Of a stretch of 64,000 nt of DNA, positions 6,397 through 15,694 are shown in pieces. Position 1 is the first letter of the stretch; each line of letters begins with the position of its first letter. A model generated the notes under the pieces. That model made no database searches, had not been told where the DNA came from, and worked only from the letters and a program-made list of their open reading frames with translations. Source of the stretch: Vibrio vulnificus NBRC 15645 = ATCC 27562 (lineage in GTDB: Bacteria > Pseudomonadota > Gammaproteobacteria > Enterobacterales > Vibrionaceae); assembly GCF_002224265.1 (NCBI RefSeq), contig NZ_CP012882.1:124001-188000 (forward strand). The letters are read 5' to 3'. A program made the translations under genes and the position numbers.

Positions 6397-9276
6397 ATGA
6401 AGAAACAACGTTACCCGCTGAGTATTCATATCACGAGTCTGTTTTTAGTGCTGACAACGGTTGTTGGTATTGTTCTGATCACCATCAGCTACAACCACTC
6501 GCAAACCTTGTTGACCAAAAGTGCCGAAGGGTTGAGTAACGAGCACGCTCACAAACTGGAATCGGCGTTTCAAACCTCTGTTGGTCCAATTTTAACCACG
6601 TTGGATTTTATGGCTGTGAGTGCTTTTCTTGATGAATACAACAATGAGAACAAGCTAAAACCGTGGTTAAGCGCTCTGGCCCATATTTTTGAAGAAAATC
6701 CCAATTTGGTCGCACTGTATCACGCATCTGAAAGCGGGACTTTCACCCAATATCGTATGCTGAATTCGCCCACCATCCGCCAAAGTTTTTCCGCTCCAGC
6801 GAACGCGCTTTTCCTGATTAATAATACCCATGTGGATGGCACCAACGAGTTCATCTTTCTCGACAGCCAGTTTGAACGAATGGACTACAAAAAGACCAAT
6901 GACAACACATTTGATCCTCGAGTGAGACCTTGGTTTATCAACGCCGAAATGGACGGCGAGATCAGACTGACAGAGCCATATTTTTTTTACTTTCTAAAAA
7001 CCAACGGGGTGACGCTTTCTCGACGCTCGGTGAATGGGCAATACGTGGTGGGAGCCGACTTCACTTTGGCCACCTTATCAAACCAGCTTGAACAGCTCGC
7101 TTATTCAGATCGAACTCGCCTTGCCTTGCTCGATAAAGAGGGACGTTTACTGGCGCAGCACCAAGTTGGCATAGACATTCAAGCCGATGTCAGCGAACAG
7201 CAACAAGTGCTTAAAACCAGTATTTTTGCCTCGCTGCTCGCAAAGGTTGGCTACCCGACCACCCTATTTGAAACCGCCACCTTCAACGGCTTGGATTGGT
7301 CAATCACCATGACGCCGGTTTTTCTCACTGACAAAGTGCAGCTTTCACTGGCGGAAGCCTCACCCACCGATGAGATCTTGGCGGATCTGCTCTCGATGCG
7401 TGACAAACAAGTGCTCACGGCGATTCTTCTACTTGCCATCTGTTTTTGTGTGGTGTGGCTAGTGGCCAATCGGCTTTCAAAGCCCCTTATCAATCTTGTG
7501 TATCTGACAGACAACATCGCACGCTTTAACTTTAAGAAAACACGTTATCCTCAGAGCATGATCAAAGAGGTCTCTAACCTCACCAGCTCCATTGAATTGA
7601 TGGAACACACACTGCACGATTTATTGCGATTATTGCGTGATACCGCTGGTAACCAAGAGTTTGAAGTGTTAGCCAAAACCATTGCGCACCAAGCGTATTT
7701 GGTGACCAAAGCTGAAACCATCTTGCTCTACATTCAGTCGGAAGAAGAGAAAAAGCTGATTTTGGCCGCCAATCACGCCATCATCCCATTTAAGGTCGAC
7801 ATCAATGATTTCGTTAATGAAACCCCTTGGTTGATGGCACAACTCAAGGAGGGCGATACCATCCACCTTGATCGCTCCACCAATGCGTTAAAACGTCATC
7901 AGGACACGATTTTTAACTCAGATATTTTTCTTTTTCCGCTCCTTAATCGTGAAAAACAATTGGTCGGCATTGTCACTGTGGGCTATGAGCGCCCACCCAG
8001 TGAAACAGAGCTCGCCAAGCACGCATTCTTGCGTGAGCTACTCAGTTTTGCCGAAATCGCCAAAGACAATATTGACCAAATGCAGCAACAAAAAGAGATG
8101 CTCAACGCCTTCATCGAGCTCATTGCCTCTGCGATCGATACCAAATCGCCCTACACTGGCGGGCATTGTCAACGCGTTCCACAGTTAGTGACTTGGCTGA
8201 CGGAAGTGGTGGAGAAAGACAACAAATACTTCCCTAGCTTTAAAGTGAATGCCAAACAATGGGAAGAAATCAGACTCGCGGCATGGATGCACGACTGTGG
8301 CAAGGTCACCACACCAGAATACGTGGTGGATAAAGCAACAAAACTGGAAACCATTTACGATCGCATTCATGAAGTTCGTATGCGTTTTGAATTGCTCAAA
8401 CTGCAAGGGGAAGTGGACTATTGGCGTGCACGCAGCCAAGGGGAAGATCCCGATGCGGCAAAAGCACACCTCACCATGCTCCATCGTCAGTTGGATGACG
8501 AATTTGCTTTTGTGGCCCGCTGTAATGCGGGGGGTGAGTCAATGGCCGAAGCGGACATTGAAAAACTCAACACAATTGCCAATCGCCAGTGGAAGCGAAC
8601 GCTTGATGATCAACTGGGTGTTTCTTGGATTGAACAGCAACGGCACCGCAACAAACCTGAATTACCCGTGATGGAGCCACTGCTGGCAGATAAAGATGTG
8701 CACAAAGTGCCATGGGAAGCAGGATTCCACCCAAGCCAACACTGGCAGCAAGCGTATGTACTCAAGCCGGGAGCGTACAAGTACGATCGTGGCGAGCTGC
8801 ATAACCTGACGGTTCGCTACGGCACGCTCACGGATGAAGAGCGCTTTATCATTAATGATCACATCATCCAGACGCAAATTATGCTTAATCGCCTACCTTA
8901 CCCTGAGCATTTAAAAAACATCCCTGAAATCGCCGGGGGGCACCATGAGCGAATGGATGGTAAAGGCTACCCACTCGGTCTTCATGAGGAAGAGCTCTCC
9001 GTACCCGCACGTATTATGGCCATTGCGGATGTCTTTGAAGCGCTCACCTCTGCGGATCGCCCTTACAAGAAAGGCAAGACATTAGCAGAATCGCTGGAGA
9101 TCATGACCAATATGGCAACATCAGGGCATATTGATCCTAAGATCTATCTCTTGTTCTTAATCCAAAAAGTGGACCAGAAATACGCCAGCGCATTTGTTAA
9201 CCGCAGCCAGTTGTCTGAGATAGACCGAGAGTCGCACATTGAGCGGGTGAAAAACTACATGCGCAACCAGTTCTGA
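6397..9276 (+). CDS. membrane HD-GYP c-di-GMP phosphodiesterase with Cache-like sensor and GAF
   Basis: Expected to degrade cyclic di-GMP. The start at 6397 is preferred over one 10 codons upstream because GGAG sits correctly before it, giving 959 residues. Order: helix about 11-31, periplasmic Cache-like sensor (about 35-335, with DPRVRPWF and LTEPYFF), second helix about 338-360, HAMP, GAF-like domain (about 420-570), then HD-GYP. The HD motif MHDCGKVTTPEYV is near residue 631 and GGHHERMDGKGYPLG near 848, so about 200 residues separate them, much more than in a standard HD-GYP. The metal-ligand histidines and the GYP triad are intact, so activity is likely. The insertion is helical and charged (ETIYDRIHEVRMRFELL). 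It ends two bases before the convergent EamA gene. Confidence 0.92.
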   Translation: MKKQRYPLSIHITSLFLVLTTVVGIVLITISYNHSQTLLTKSAEGLSNEHAHKLESAFQTSVGPILTTLDFMAVSAFLDEYNNENKLKPWLSALAHIFEENPNLVALYHASESGTFTQYRMLNSPTIRQSFSAPANALFLINNTHVDGTNEFIFLDSQFERMDYKKTNDNTFDPRVRPWFINAEMDGEIRLTEPYFFYFLKTNGVTLSRRSVNGQYVVGADFTLATLSNQLEQLAYSDRTRLALLDKEGRLLAQHQVGIDIQADVSEQQQVLKTSIFASLLAKVGYPTTLFETATFNGLDWSITMTPVFLTDKVQLSLAEASPTDEILADLLSMRDKQVLTAILLLAICFCVVWLVANRLSKPLINLVYLTDNIARFNFKKTRYPQSMIKEVSNLTSSIELMEHTLHDLLRLLRDTAGNQEFEVLAKTIAHQAYLVTKAETILLYIQSEEEKKLILAANHAIIPFKVDINDFVNETPWLMAQLKEGDTIHLDRSTNALKRHQDTIFNSDIFLFPLLNREKQLVGIVTVGYERPPSETELAKHAFLRELLSFAEIAKDNIDQMQQQKEMLNAFIELIASAIDTKSPYTGGHCQRVPQLVTWLTEVVEKDNKYFPSFKVNAKQWEEIRLAAWMHDCGKVTTPEYVVDKATKLETIYDRIHEVRMRFELLKLQGEVDYWRARSQGEDPDAAKAHLTMLHRQLDDEFAFVARCNAGGESMAEADIEKLNTIANRQWKRTLDDQLGVSWIEQQRHRNKPELPVMEPLLADKDVHKVPWEAGFHPSQHWQQAYVLKPGAYKYDRGELHNLTVRYGTLTDEERFIINDHIIQTQIMLNRLPYPEHLKNIPEIAGGHHERMDGKGYPLGLHEEELSVPARIMAIADVFEALTSADRPYKKGKTLAESLEIMTNMATSGHIDPKIYLLFLIQKVDQKYASAFVNRSQLSEIDRESHIERVKNYMRNQF

Positions 9277-9278
9277 TA

Positions 9279-10202
9279 TTACGCCTGCCTCTGTTTTAGA
9301 AACGGAGGACGCGACATGATCATCGGCCAAAGTACGTTGAGCATGGTGGCGAAAATGATCAATCCCAAACCGGTGATTTGCCAAAGAGAAAACGACTCAT
9401 CAAAAAACAGCCATTGCCAAGCCGAGGTAAACAGTAAATTGGTAAAAATCAATGGGGCTAACTGAGAGCCGCTGTTCGCTAGCCGGTACGCTTTAGCTCT
9501 GTTCACTTGGGTATTGATGATCAAACAAGAAATCGTCAGCAAAGCGATAGCCACTGGCAAACTGAGCCAAGTTTGCAACGTTGCTGTTGCCTCTGACGCT
9601 GCGATATCGACAAACACCAAAACAGGCAGGAGCAACAAGGCGGCCAAGCTGAATGTCCAGAAGTTAATCTCCTTGGGTGACAGCGCACTCTTACTGGCTC
9701 GATAGAGCGTCAGTTGAGATCCCGAGTTGAACACTCCCCCTGCCAAACCCGCCAGCAATTCGAGCCTTAATGAGAACTCCCCTTCTTTCCCTGCCAATAA
9801 TATTACGCCGACAAACGTCGCCACCAACGCCGCTATCGTCAATTTCGACACACTGGTTTTGAAAAAGAGACGCTCAAGCAACGGCATAAACAATGGGCCA
9901 GTAGCAAAGAGCACCACGCTTTCCACCAAACTCAGATGTTGAAGCGACCAAAGGAAAAAGAGTTGGCAGAGGGCGATACACAGCGCGCGGCCGAGCAAGG
10001 GTTTCATTTCCGCCTTATTGGGTATTTTTATTTTAGTTATTCTTAATAGAGCCAATAGTAAAACGGCTGGCAAGGCAAAGCGTAAAAAGCTAAACCATTC
10101 GATAGGAACAATATCGACTAAATATTTGGAAATCAGACCTGTCACCGATAAACTCAATGTCGACAGGAGCATATACAAGATAGATTTGTCTAATGTGTGC
10201 AT
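9279..10202 (-). CDS. EamA-family (DMT) transporter
   Basis: A 307-residue inner-membrane protein with about ten hydrophobic helices in two homologous halves, as in the drug/metabolite transporter superfamily. The first half opens with LLSTLSLSVTGLISKYLVD and a conserved WFSFLRFALPA. The second half has the SGSQLTLYRASK segment and ends with GLGLIIFATMLNVLWP. The substrate is unknown. GAGGAG lies before the ATG. It is divergent from a LysR gene 90 bp away, which suggests that regulator controls it. Confidence 0.85.
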   Translation of the reverse strand: MHTLDKSILYMLLSTLSLSVTGLISKYLVDIVPIEWFSFLRFALPAVLLLALLRITKIKIPNKAEMKPLLGRALCIALCQLFFLWSLQHLSLVESVVLFATGPLFMPLLERLFFKTSVSKLTIAALVATFVGVILLAGKEGEFSLRLELLAGLAGGVFNSGSQLTLYRASKSALSPKEINFWTFSLAALLLLPVLVFVDIAASEATATLQTWLSLPVAIALLTISCLIINTQVNRAKAYRLANSGSQLAPLIFTNLLFTSAWQWLFFDESFSLWQITGLGLIIFATMLNVLWPMIMSRPPFLKQRQA

Positions 10203-10292
10203 TTCACTACTCCTCAGTACCCGCTCATTTTAGGCGGATATGCGGGGTAAAAATAGCGAGTAATACTGACCATATCTGTAAGGTAAACTAAC

Positions 10293-11183
10293 ATGAGAAA
10301 ACAAGTACCACTCAAATCTCTCTATGCTTTTGTGGCGGTGGCAGAAACGGGCAGTATGACCGAAGCGGCCAGTCTGCTTCATGTTAGCCATTCTGCAATC
10401 AGCCAAGCGGTCAAATCACTAGAAACTCAGGTCAATCGGCCACTGTTTGAAAGAGTGGGCCGACACGTTCGCTTAAACAATCATGGTAAGAAATATTACA
10501 AACAAGTCGCGCCAGCACTAGAACAGATTGTAAAAGCAACCGAAGAGTTGGCGCAGTCCAATGACATAGGACGAATAACTCTCAACATGGTGAACTCCCT
10601 CGCTCTGCACTGGTGGATCCCACGTTTGGATGACTTACAACAATTTGCGCCAAACCTGGATGTTCGGCTCTCCAATTTGACGGGCATTTTTCATCTTGAG
10701 CAACAAGGAGTCGACGTAGCACTGGTTCATGGTAGCCCTGATGAATGGCAAGATTACTACTGTGAAAAACTCAGTGACGATGAACTGATTCTGGTTTGTA
10801 GCCCAGAGTTACTTGCTCATCAACCTTCTGTGCCCGAGCTGCTGACCCAATCGCGCATCATCACCGTAACGAATGAGCGGAGAAAAAACGATTGGGATAT
10901 TTGGTGCCAGGCGCAGCAGTTCCCACTACCTAAAACCGATAAGCACTTGCAGTTTTTAGTTTCGGTTCAGGCGGTTCAAGCAACCATACGACGACTGGGT
11001 GTACTAGTGACCCATAAACTGTTCGTCAAAGATGACATTGATGCCGGGCTGCTCACGCAAGTCGGCACGAGTGTAGTGAATCCTGATCTCGCTTTCTATT
11101 GGGTGTGCCATCCTAGCAAACTCAAAAACGAAAGTGTTTTAACGCTGCGCAATTGGATCAGGAATGACTTCATACCAAAATGA
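10293..11183 (+). CDS. LysR-family transcriptional regulator (GcvA-like)
   Basis: A 296-residue protein with an N-terminal winged helix-turn-helix (VPLKSLYAFVAVAETGSMTEA, then LLHVSHSAISQAVKSLE) and a substrate-binding-like effector domain. The sequence VRLNNHGKKYYKQVAPALEQI and the SLALHWWIPRL segment resemble the GcvA/AmpR branch. It lies divergently to an EamA transporter with a 90-bp shared promoter region, the usual arrangement for a LysR regulator and its target. The effector is unknown. Confidence 0.9.
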   Translation: MRKQVPLKSLYAFVAVAETGSMTEAASLLHVSHSAISQAVKSLETQVNRPLFERVGRHVRLNNHGKKYYKQVAPALEQIVKATEELAQSNDIGRITLNMVNSLALHWWIPRLDDLQQFAPNLDVRLSNLTGIFHLEQQGVDVALVHGSPDEWQDYYCEKLSDDELILVCSPELLAHQPSVPELLTQSRIITVTNERRKNDWDIWCQAQQFPLPKTDKHLQFLVSVQAVQATIRRLGVLVTHKLFVKDDIDAGLLTQVGTSVVNPDLAFYWVCHPSKLKNESVLTLRNWIRNDFIPK

Positions 11184-11285
11184 GAAAAATTCATGCTTGC
11201 CATGCGTCAAGACGCAAGTTAGATTAAATCCATTCCCTCAGTGAATACTTTACATTGCATTTTTAACCAAAAGAGGGTGACCAAT

Positions 11286-11606
11286 ATGATCGTAACAACG
11301 ACTCAACATATCGAAGGCAAAAAAATCATCGCTTACAAAGGCGTTATTGCAGGAGAAGCTATTTTGGGTGCGAACCTGTTTAAAGATCTCTTCGCCGGAA
11401 TTCGAGACATGGTTGGTGGACGTTCTGGTACATATGAACGTGAATTGGAAAGAGCAAGAACCATTTCTTTTCAAGAGCTGGAACAAAAGGCACGCGAGTT
11501 GGGTGCCAATGCGATCGTCGGTGTTGATATCGACTATGAAGTCTTGGGACAGAGCAATGGCATGCTGATGGTTTCAGCCAGTGGTACGGCCGTCGTTATA
11601 GAATAG
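11286..11606 (+). CDS. ybjQ: YbjQ family protein (UPF0145)
   Basis: A 106-residue protein nearly colinear with E. coli YbjQ (107 residues), with [19 protein letters not shown], then [16 protein letters not shown] and [14 protein letters not shown]. YbjQ proteins form pentamers and are annotated as heavy-metal-binding-like, and function is not established. The start at 11286 is chosen because GAGGGTGA precedes it and the protein then aligns with the family end to end. A frame extending 15 codons upstream adds unrelated residues. A terminator follows directly. Confidence 0.9.
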   Translation: MIVTTTQHIEGKKIIAYKGVIAGEAILGANLFKDLFAGIRDMVGGRSGTYERELERARTISFQELEQKARELGANAIVGVDIDYEVLGQSNGMLMVSASGTAVVIE

Positions 11607-11614
11607 AAATTCAT

Positions 11615-11640
11615 AATAGCGCATCCAATGCGCTATTTTT
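11615..11640 (+). terminator. intrinsic terminator after ybjQ
   Basis: A 10-bp stem AATAGCGCAT / ATGCGCTATT with a three-base loop and a T run. It closes the ybjQ transcript, so the second terminator 150 bp downstream needs another transcript. Confidence 0.9.
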
Positions 11641-11705
11641 ATGCATAAGAACTAAGACTTTAGTTCAGGAAATATGAAATTATTATGAAAGCTTGTCTTA
11701 AAGTA

Positions 11706-11734
11706 TTTACACCTAAAGAAAAAAGCTTTTAAAT
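11706..11734 (+). promoter_or_regulatory. candidate sigma-70 promoter for a small RNA
   Basis: TTTACA (11706-11711), a 17-base spacer and TTAAAT (11729-11734) form a reasonable -35/-10 pair. It lies between the ybjQ terminator and the next plus-strand terminator. Start of transcription would be near 11741. Matches are four of six at each box, in AT-rich DNA, so it is only suggestive. Confidence 0.4.
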
Positions 11735-11740
11735 TGCATG

Positions 11741-11820
11741 CATATCCAATGTGATGCAGATTTACGACGCTTTCGCTTGCGCGTCTGGAATTGGCCGAGT
11801 TCAAATGAACTCGGCCTTTT
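11741..11820 (+). ncRNA. candidate Hfq-type small RNA, about 80 nt
   Basis: A stretch with no ORF between ybjQ (already terminated at 11640) and the convergent DUF3103 gene. It ends in a strong one-directional terminator, GGCCGAGTTC / GAACTCGGCC (11793-11802 and 11807-11816) with an AAAT loop and five or more T. Reading the other strand, no T run follows, so it does not serve the neighbour. Upstream lie a second hairpin with GACGC / GCGTC arms (about 11765-11785) and a short GCAT / ATGC hairpin. A promoter-like pair is placed about 10 bases before the first. I do not recognise the RNA as a known Vibrio family. An alternative is a leftover 3' end of a lost gene. Confidence 0.5.
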
Positions 11821-11854
11821 TACTTTTTTAACCTAAGATTTTCTTACCTAAGAA

Positions 11855-13054
11855 CTACGGACGTGTTGGATTAATCGTCAATGGCTCCAATGTCACCACC
11901 GCATTGACCCCGGCACCTGGGTGATCCACGTATGAAGTGTCTTGCATGAGCGTATAGTACACGTCAACAAAGTCGTCATCGTTGGTTAAAACGCCATCAG
12001 GGATCGCATCAATAATTTTATTGGTGATCTGCGGGATGATAGCGTACGCCTGAACTTCTGGATCCGGAATCGCTTTCAACACTTCTTCTGCCACCTGAAC
12101 CAGCAACTTAGCTAGCTGTTTGTAGTCCGTGCCATCATCTTGTTCCATCAGCACCATATCCGCGGCCCCCCAGCGATAGCGGGACCAATGGATCACAATT
12201 TGATTAGGGTAATAATCTTTGTTGTCATAATCCAGATAAGGCATCTCCACAAGATCCAACGCTGGCTCATCTCGACTCGGATTCACCCCCGTCACAATGG
12301 CATAGATCTCTGCTTTGCCTGAGATCCAAGGTTCTTGGTCATCAGATAAGCGGATTTTCTTCAGTTGTGTGGTTTGGATTGGCGCGGTCGTTTCTGCCGA
12401 AAGGCTATACTGCGGTGCCATGCGAGGGGCTGCATTGCGTTCTTTTTCCACCACATAAGGCTGGATCTGCGTTAGTTGGCCTAAGCGTTTCATCTCCGCC
12501 TGCATGGCTTGTAGGCCTGCTTTAAGCTCTTTTGTACTGTTGTTATCGACAACAATGACTGGCACATCAGGCATGTTGTAAACATCCAATTGGTGGATCT
12601 GACCGTTGACATCAAAAGCTTCAATGTACTGCCAAAGCTCATCATCACCACTTGGTTCAAAAGCGAACAATGGTGAAACATCCCCTTTCTGCCAAGCCGC
12701 GAGCATCGCTTCATTGGCAAGGCGAACTTCAAGCAGTTCGTCGGTGTACTCACTCACGCCTTTCCAAGTTCGAATTTGCTCATCGGCTTGAACGAAACGT
12801 CGGCTCATTTGCGCCTGTGGTTTCTGCTCAACCAAAGTGGAAATGGGAACATTGAGTTGCTGAGCGTTGATGTTTTGACGAAGCGTGGATTCAACCGAGC
12901 TATAGTTTTCACCCAGTTGCTTGGCAAGCTCACGTTTGGTATTGACGATATCTTCCGCTTTCTCATTAGAGATGTTGGTCACTTTTGTCTCTTCAGACTG
13001 GCAGCCAACAAGCGCTAAAGTACAGAGTGCGGACAGTATTATTTTCTTTTTCAT
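11855..13054 (-). CDS. DUF3103-family lipoprotein
   Basis: A 399-residue protein whose N-terminus MKKKIILSALCTLALVGC is a lipoprotein signal peptide with lipobox LVGC, so it should be lipid-anchored. The start at 13054 is chosen over one 26 codons upstream because AAGGA precedes it and the signal peptide then begins directly. The mature part has no motif I can assign to an enzyme. Late segments such as NQIVIHWSRYRWGAADMVLM and YVDHPGAGVNAVVTL match my recollection of DUF3103, a Vibrio/Shewanella family of unknown function. Monocistronic by appearance, convergent with the candidate small RNA. Confidence 0.75.
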   Translation of the reverse strand: MKKKIILSALCTLALVGCQSEETKVTNISNEKAEDIVNTKRELAKQLGENYSSVESTLRQNINAQQLNVPISTLVEQKPQAQMSRRFVQADEQIRTWKGVSEYTDELLEVRLANEAMLAAWQKGDVSPLFAFEPSGDDELWQYIEAFDVNGQIHQLDVYNMPDVPVIVVDNNSTKELKAGLQAMQAEMKRLGQLTQIQPYVVEKERNAAPRMAPQYSLSAETTAPIQTTQLKKIRLSDDQEPWISGKAEIYAIVTGVNPSRDEPALDLVEMPYLDYDNKDYYPNQIVIHWSRYRWGAADMVLMEQDDGTDYKQLAKLLVQVAEEVLKAIPDPEVQAYAIIPQITNKIIDAIPDGVLTNDDDFVDVYYTLMQDTSYVDHPGAGVNAVVTLEPLTINPTRP

Positions 13055-13238
13055 CTGGTGTCCTTCTATGATTTGATTGGATACAAATAGAGCTATTGCT
13101 CCATTCATATCCAAAATACCACCGAACACCACTCATTCAATTCGCTTTTATAAAATTGTATAAACTCTGCCCACAGGATCAAATTTCACATAAGGAATTG
13201 ATAAAGTAGATTTATCTAAATCAACATAAATTGTTAGC

Positions 13239-15158
13239 TTAAACAGTGAGTTCGTCTTGCAAACAGCAATATTGGTTTTTACCAAGTCGCTTAGCGACAT
13301 ACATCGCTTCGTCTGCATGATGTATCCGCTCCTCAAGAGAAACGCCATCTTTGACTGCCCAATGGCTCACGCCAATGCTCGCGGTGACATCACATAAACA
13401 TCCATCAATGCTGATTGGCTGTTGTAGCTGCTCTAAAATGCGTTCCACAACAGGCACGTAAGTATGCGCATCTCGAATACCAATCAAAAATTCATCGCCC
13501 GCCAGACGAGCTACCAAGTCGCGATTAAACACGCTGTTCTTTAGCCGTTTTGCGACCACTCGCAACAGATCGTCCCCAATAGCGTGACCAAACTGATCAT
13601 TGACGGCTTTAAAACCGTCCAAATCCAAAAAGAGCAGATATTGATCTTTGCCTTGGTCATGCTCACTTTGCAAAGATTGAAAGGCGTGAGAACGATTGGC
13701 TAAACCCGTCAACGGATCGTGATTCGCCACATAATTTAAACGCTTAAGCTCTCTTTCCACCGATAGATCACTTAGCGTCACCACGAATGCTTCTACACGA
13801 CCGGAGGTGCTTTTGAGCACCCTGAGCTTCAGTTGACAAGGTAACAGGCTGCCACCTTGGCACTTCACTTCCATGGCTCGAATCAAACCACCGCTTTTCA
13901 TCAATGCCTTGAGTTCTGCTTGAGTAAACTGTAAAGAGTCGTAGTCGTGAATCTCTTCTAATCGGTGTACTTCGCCAAACCAACGCAGACTGGTGAGGTT
14001 TTGTGTTTCAACCGAGAACGTGCGTGAGAGCACCAAAATCGCGTCTTGGTTTTGTTCAAACATCAAGTCAATCAGTTTGCGGCGCTGCTCGGCTAAATAA
14101 GCTTCTGAGATATCTTCGAACTGAACCAGTGTCTCTTTACCTTCCGACATTGGGTGACAGGTAACTCGGTATCTTCGTTCCCCATCACGGGCACGCAGTT
14201 CCACCGCTTTGCCTTTGCAACCATTGACGATCGAGTGCATTAACGCATCCACCGCCATTTTAGGCTCATAATAAGCCTCGAGTCGCTGCGCGATGTTTTC
14301 TCCTTCGTTTTCAATCTTCAGCTCTTTTTGTGCCGCTGGATTGAAATAGCTGATGGTTTTGTTTTCAGACACAACCAATACCCCTCGACGCATGGCACCC
14401 AGCGCTCGTTGGATATAGCGGTTGCGCGCTTCCAAGTCATTGAGCACGTTTTGCAGATCGCTTTCTCGATCTCGCAGACTGATCACCATCTCGTTAAAGC
14501 AGTGAGTCAGCTTGCCCAATTCATCATCGTGGTAAATCGGCAGCTCTTTTTTCAACACGCCAAAACGCGACATCTGCTCCATAGAGCGATGCAATGAGGT
14601 CAGTGGCATAACAAAGACATTGTGCAGCACGCGAGCAAACCACCACACCATAAATGATAAGGTCACGGCGATCACCCCAAGCGTGAGCCACATTCTGCGT
14701 TTTCGTTCAAAGTAGGCTTCCAATGAGACCCACACTTCCAATTCACCCAGCACTTCACTGCCCAAGACGATCTCTTGACTTAAGCTCATGATCTCTTCGT
14801 TGCGGCACAGCACATTGAGTTCATCCCAGTAACAGTCCTGTGGTAGACGATGGATCGCGGCTTTGGTCAGCAAGTCGGTACTTTTGACTTGTGCCGCGAT
14901 GATGTCGGGGTCAAAGGTCAAAATGTTCAGCTGCTCTTTTGCCGTTGCTGCGTCGGCGAAAGTCAATGCGGCTTGTAAAGTGCTGGCCACCCCTTGCGAA
15001 AGGATCTTAATCCGCCCATGCAAGCCGTCGTAGTGAGACAAGGAGATCACCTTGATGGCCGCCCCACCAACGCAGATAAATATCACGGTAAACAGCAACC
15101 ATGTCGGCAGTGTCATCTTGTAGCGCAGCGGTAAACGGGCAAAGCGTTTGGTCATCAT
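13239..15158 (-). CDS. CHASE8-HAMP-PAS-PAS-GGDEF membrane diguanylate cyclase (YfiN/TpbB-like)
   Basis: Makes cyclic di-GMP from two GTP. Of 639 residues: helix about 16-37, periplasmic CHASE8-like sensor (about 38-150, with AALTFADAATAKEQL), helix about 160-180, HAMP, two PAS-like domains (about 250-345 and 355-465) and a GGDEF domain. The signature is RLAGDEF near residue 550, AGDEF replacing GGDEF, a substitution found in active cyclases. The inhibitory RxxD is absent because Phe stands at the Arg position, so product inhibition should be weak. Its ATG overlaps the stop of the YfiR-like gene by four bases. The architecture is YfiN-like with additional PAS domains, and the neighbour supplies the matching repressor. 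Confidence 0.92.
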   Translation of the reverse strand: MMTKRFARLPLRYKMTLPTWLLFTVIFICVGGAAIKVISLSHYDGLHGRIKILSQGVASTLQAALTFADAATAKEQLNILTFDPDIIAAQVKSTDLLTKAAIHRLPQDCYWDELNVLCRNEEIMSLSQEIVLGSEVLGELEVWVSLEAYFERKRRMWLTLGVIAVTLSFMVWWFARVLHNVFVMPLTSLHRSMEQMSRFGVLKKELPIYHDDELGKLTHCFNEMVISLRDRESDLQNVLNDLEARNRYIQRALGAMRRGVLVVSENKTISYFNPAAQKELKIENEGENIAQRLEAYYEPKMAVDALMHSIVNGCKGKAVELRARDGERRYRVTCHPMSEGKETLVQFEDISEAYLAEQRRKLIDLMFEQNQDAILVLSRTFSVETQNLTSLRWFGEVHRLEEIHDYDSLQFTQAELKALMKSGGLIRAMEVKCQGGSLLPCQLKLRVLKSTSGRVEAFVVTLSDLSVERELKRLNYVANHDPLTGLANRSHAFQSLQSEHDQGKDQYLLFLDLDGFKAVNDQFGHAIGDDLLRVVAKRLKNSVFNRDLVARLAGDEFLIGIRDAHTYVPVVERILEQLQQPISIDGCLCDVTASIGVSHWAVKDGVSLEERIHHADEAMYVAKRLGKNQYCCLQDELTV

Positions 15159-15694
15159 TGAGTGGGCTCCTCAAACAACTGAGCAATACTCAACAATTGA
15201 GCTCTCAAGCGAATCTGGCTTGGTTCAACATGCTTACGAGAGATCAATGGCAAGATACGATTATTCACTTTAATAAAGGCGATCATCCCACCGAGGCGGA
15301 CAAACTCCTCACCATTCCCCACCAGCAAAGCGTGAGGGTAACGCAGCTTGAGTGTCGGCAATGCCGTCTGAGGATTCGACTCGACAAACACCAAATGGCA
15401 GGACTCTTGCGGGTCCACCTCCTCTAAGTATGAGAAAGTCGCCGCCTCTGGCTGAGTTTCCACTATGGCTTTTAAACGTTCTGCGATGACGCTATTGAAC
15501 TCACCACAATAGCGTGTCTTCTGCTGCGCTAAAGGCGTCGATTGCCAATCGGCCAGTGAGGCAAAACGATACAAATACACCGCTTTCAAATCTTCATCGC
15601 TGTATTTAGGCCATGCGGGGACGGCAAGGCAATACACCCCCAAAAAAAGTGCGATTCGACAAAGCAATTTCGTGCTTAGCCTACGCTGCCTCAT
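15155..15694 (-). CDS. YfiR-like (DUF4154) periplasmic regulator
   Basis: YfiR is a periplasmic repressor of the cyclase YfiN in Pseudomonas. This 179-residue product starts with a basic N-terminus and a signal peptide (about 11-28). The start at 15694 is chosen because its ATG overlaps the TGA of the upstream receptor gene (ATGA), whereas the upstream in-frame start lies inside that gene. The body has YSDEDLKAVYLYRFASLADW, a typical DUF4154 opening, plus Cys63 and Cys99 at positions matching a disulphide pair of YfiR, and the terminal SRKHVEPSQIRLRAQLL. It also overlaps the downstream cyclase start by four bases, so the three genes are translationally coupled. Confidence 0.88.
   Translation of the reverse strand: MRQRRLSTKLLCRIALFLGVYCLAVPAWPKYSDEDLKAVYLYRFASLADWQSTPLAQQKTRYCGEFNSVIAERLKAIVETQPEAATFSYLEEVDPQESCHLVFVESNPQTALPTLKLRYPHALLVGNGEEFVRLGGMIAFIKVNNRILPLISRKHVEPSQIRLRAQLLSIAQLFEEPTQ

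Noticed and set aside
8185..8484. 99-codon minus-strand frame inside the HD-GYP gene
   Set aside because: The plus-strand frame has clear HD-GYP motifs, and the minus frame has no start context or recognisable product.
13239..15158. AGDEF in place of GGDEF read as an inactive cyclase
   Set aside because: AGDEF variants are known to be active and the rest of the motif is intact, so I do not call it degenerate.
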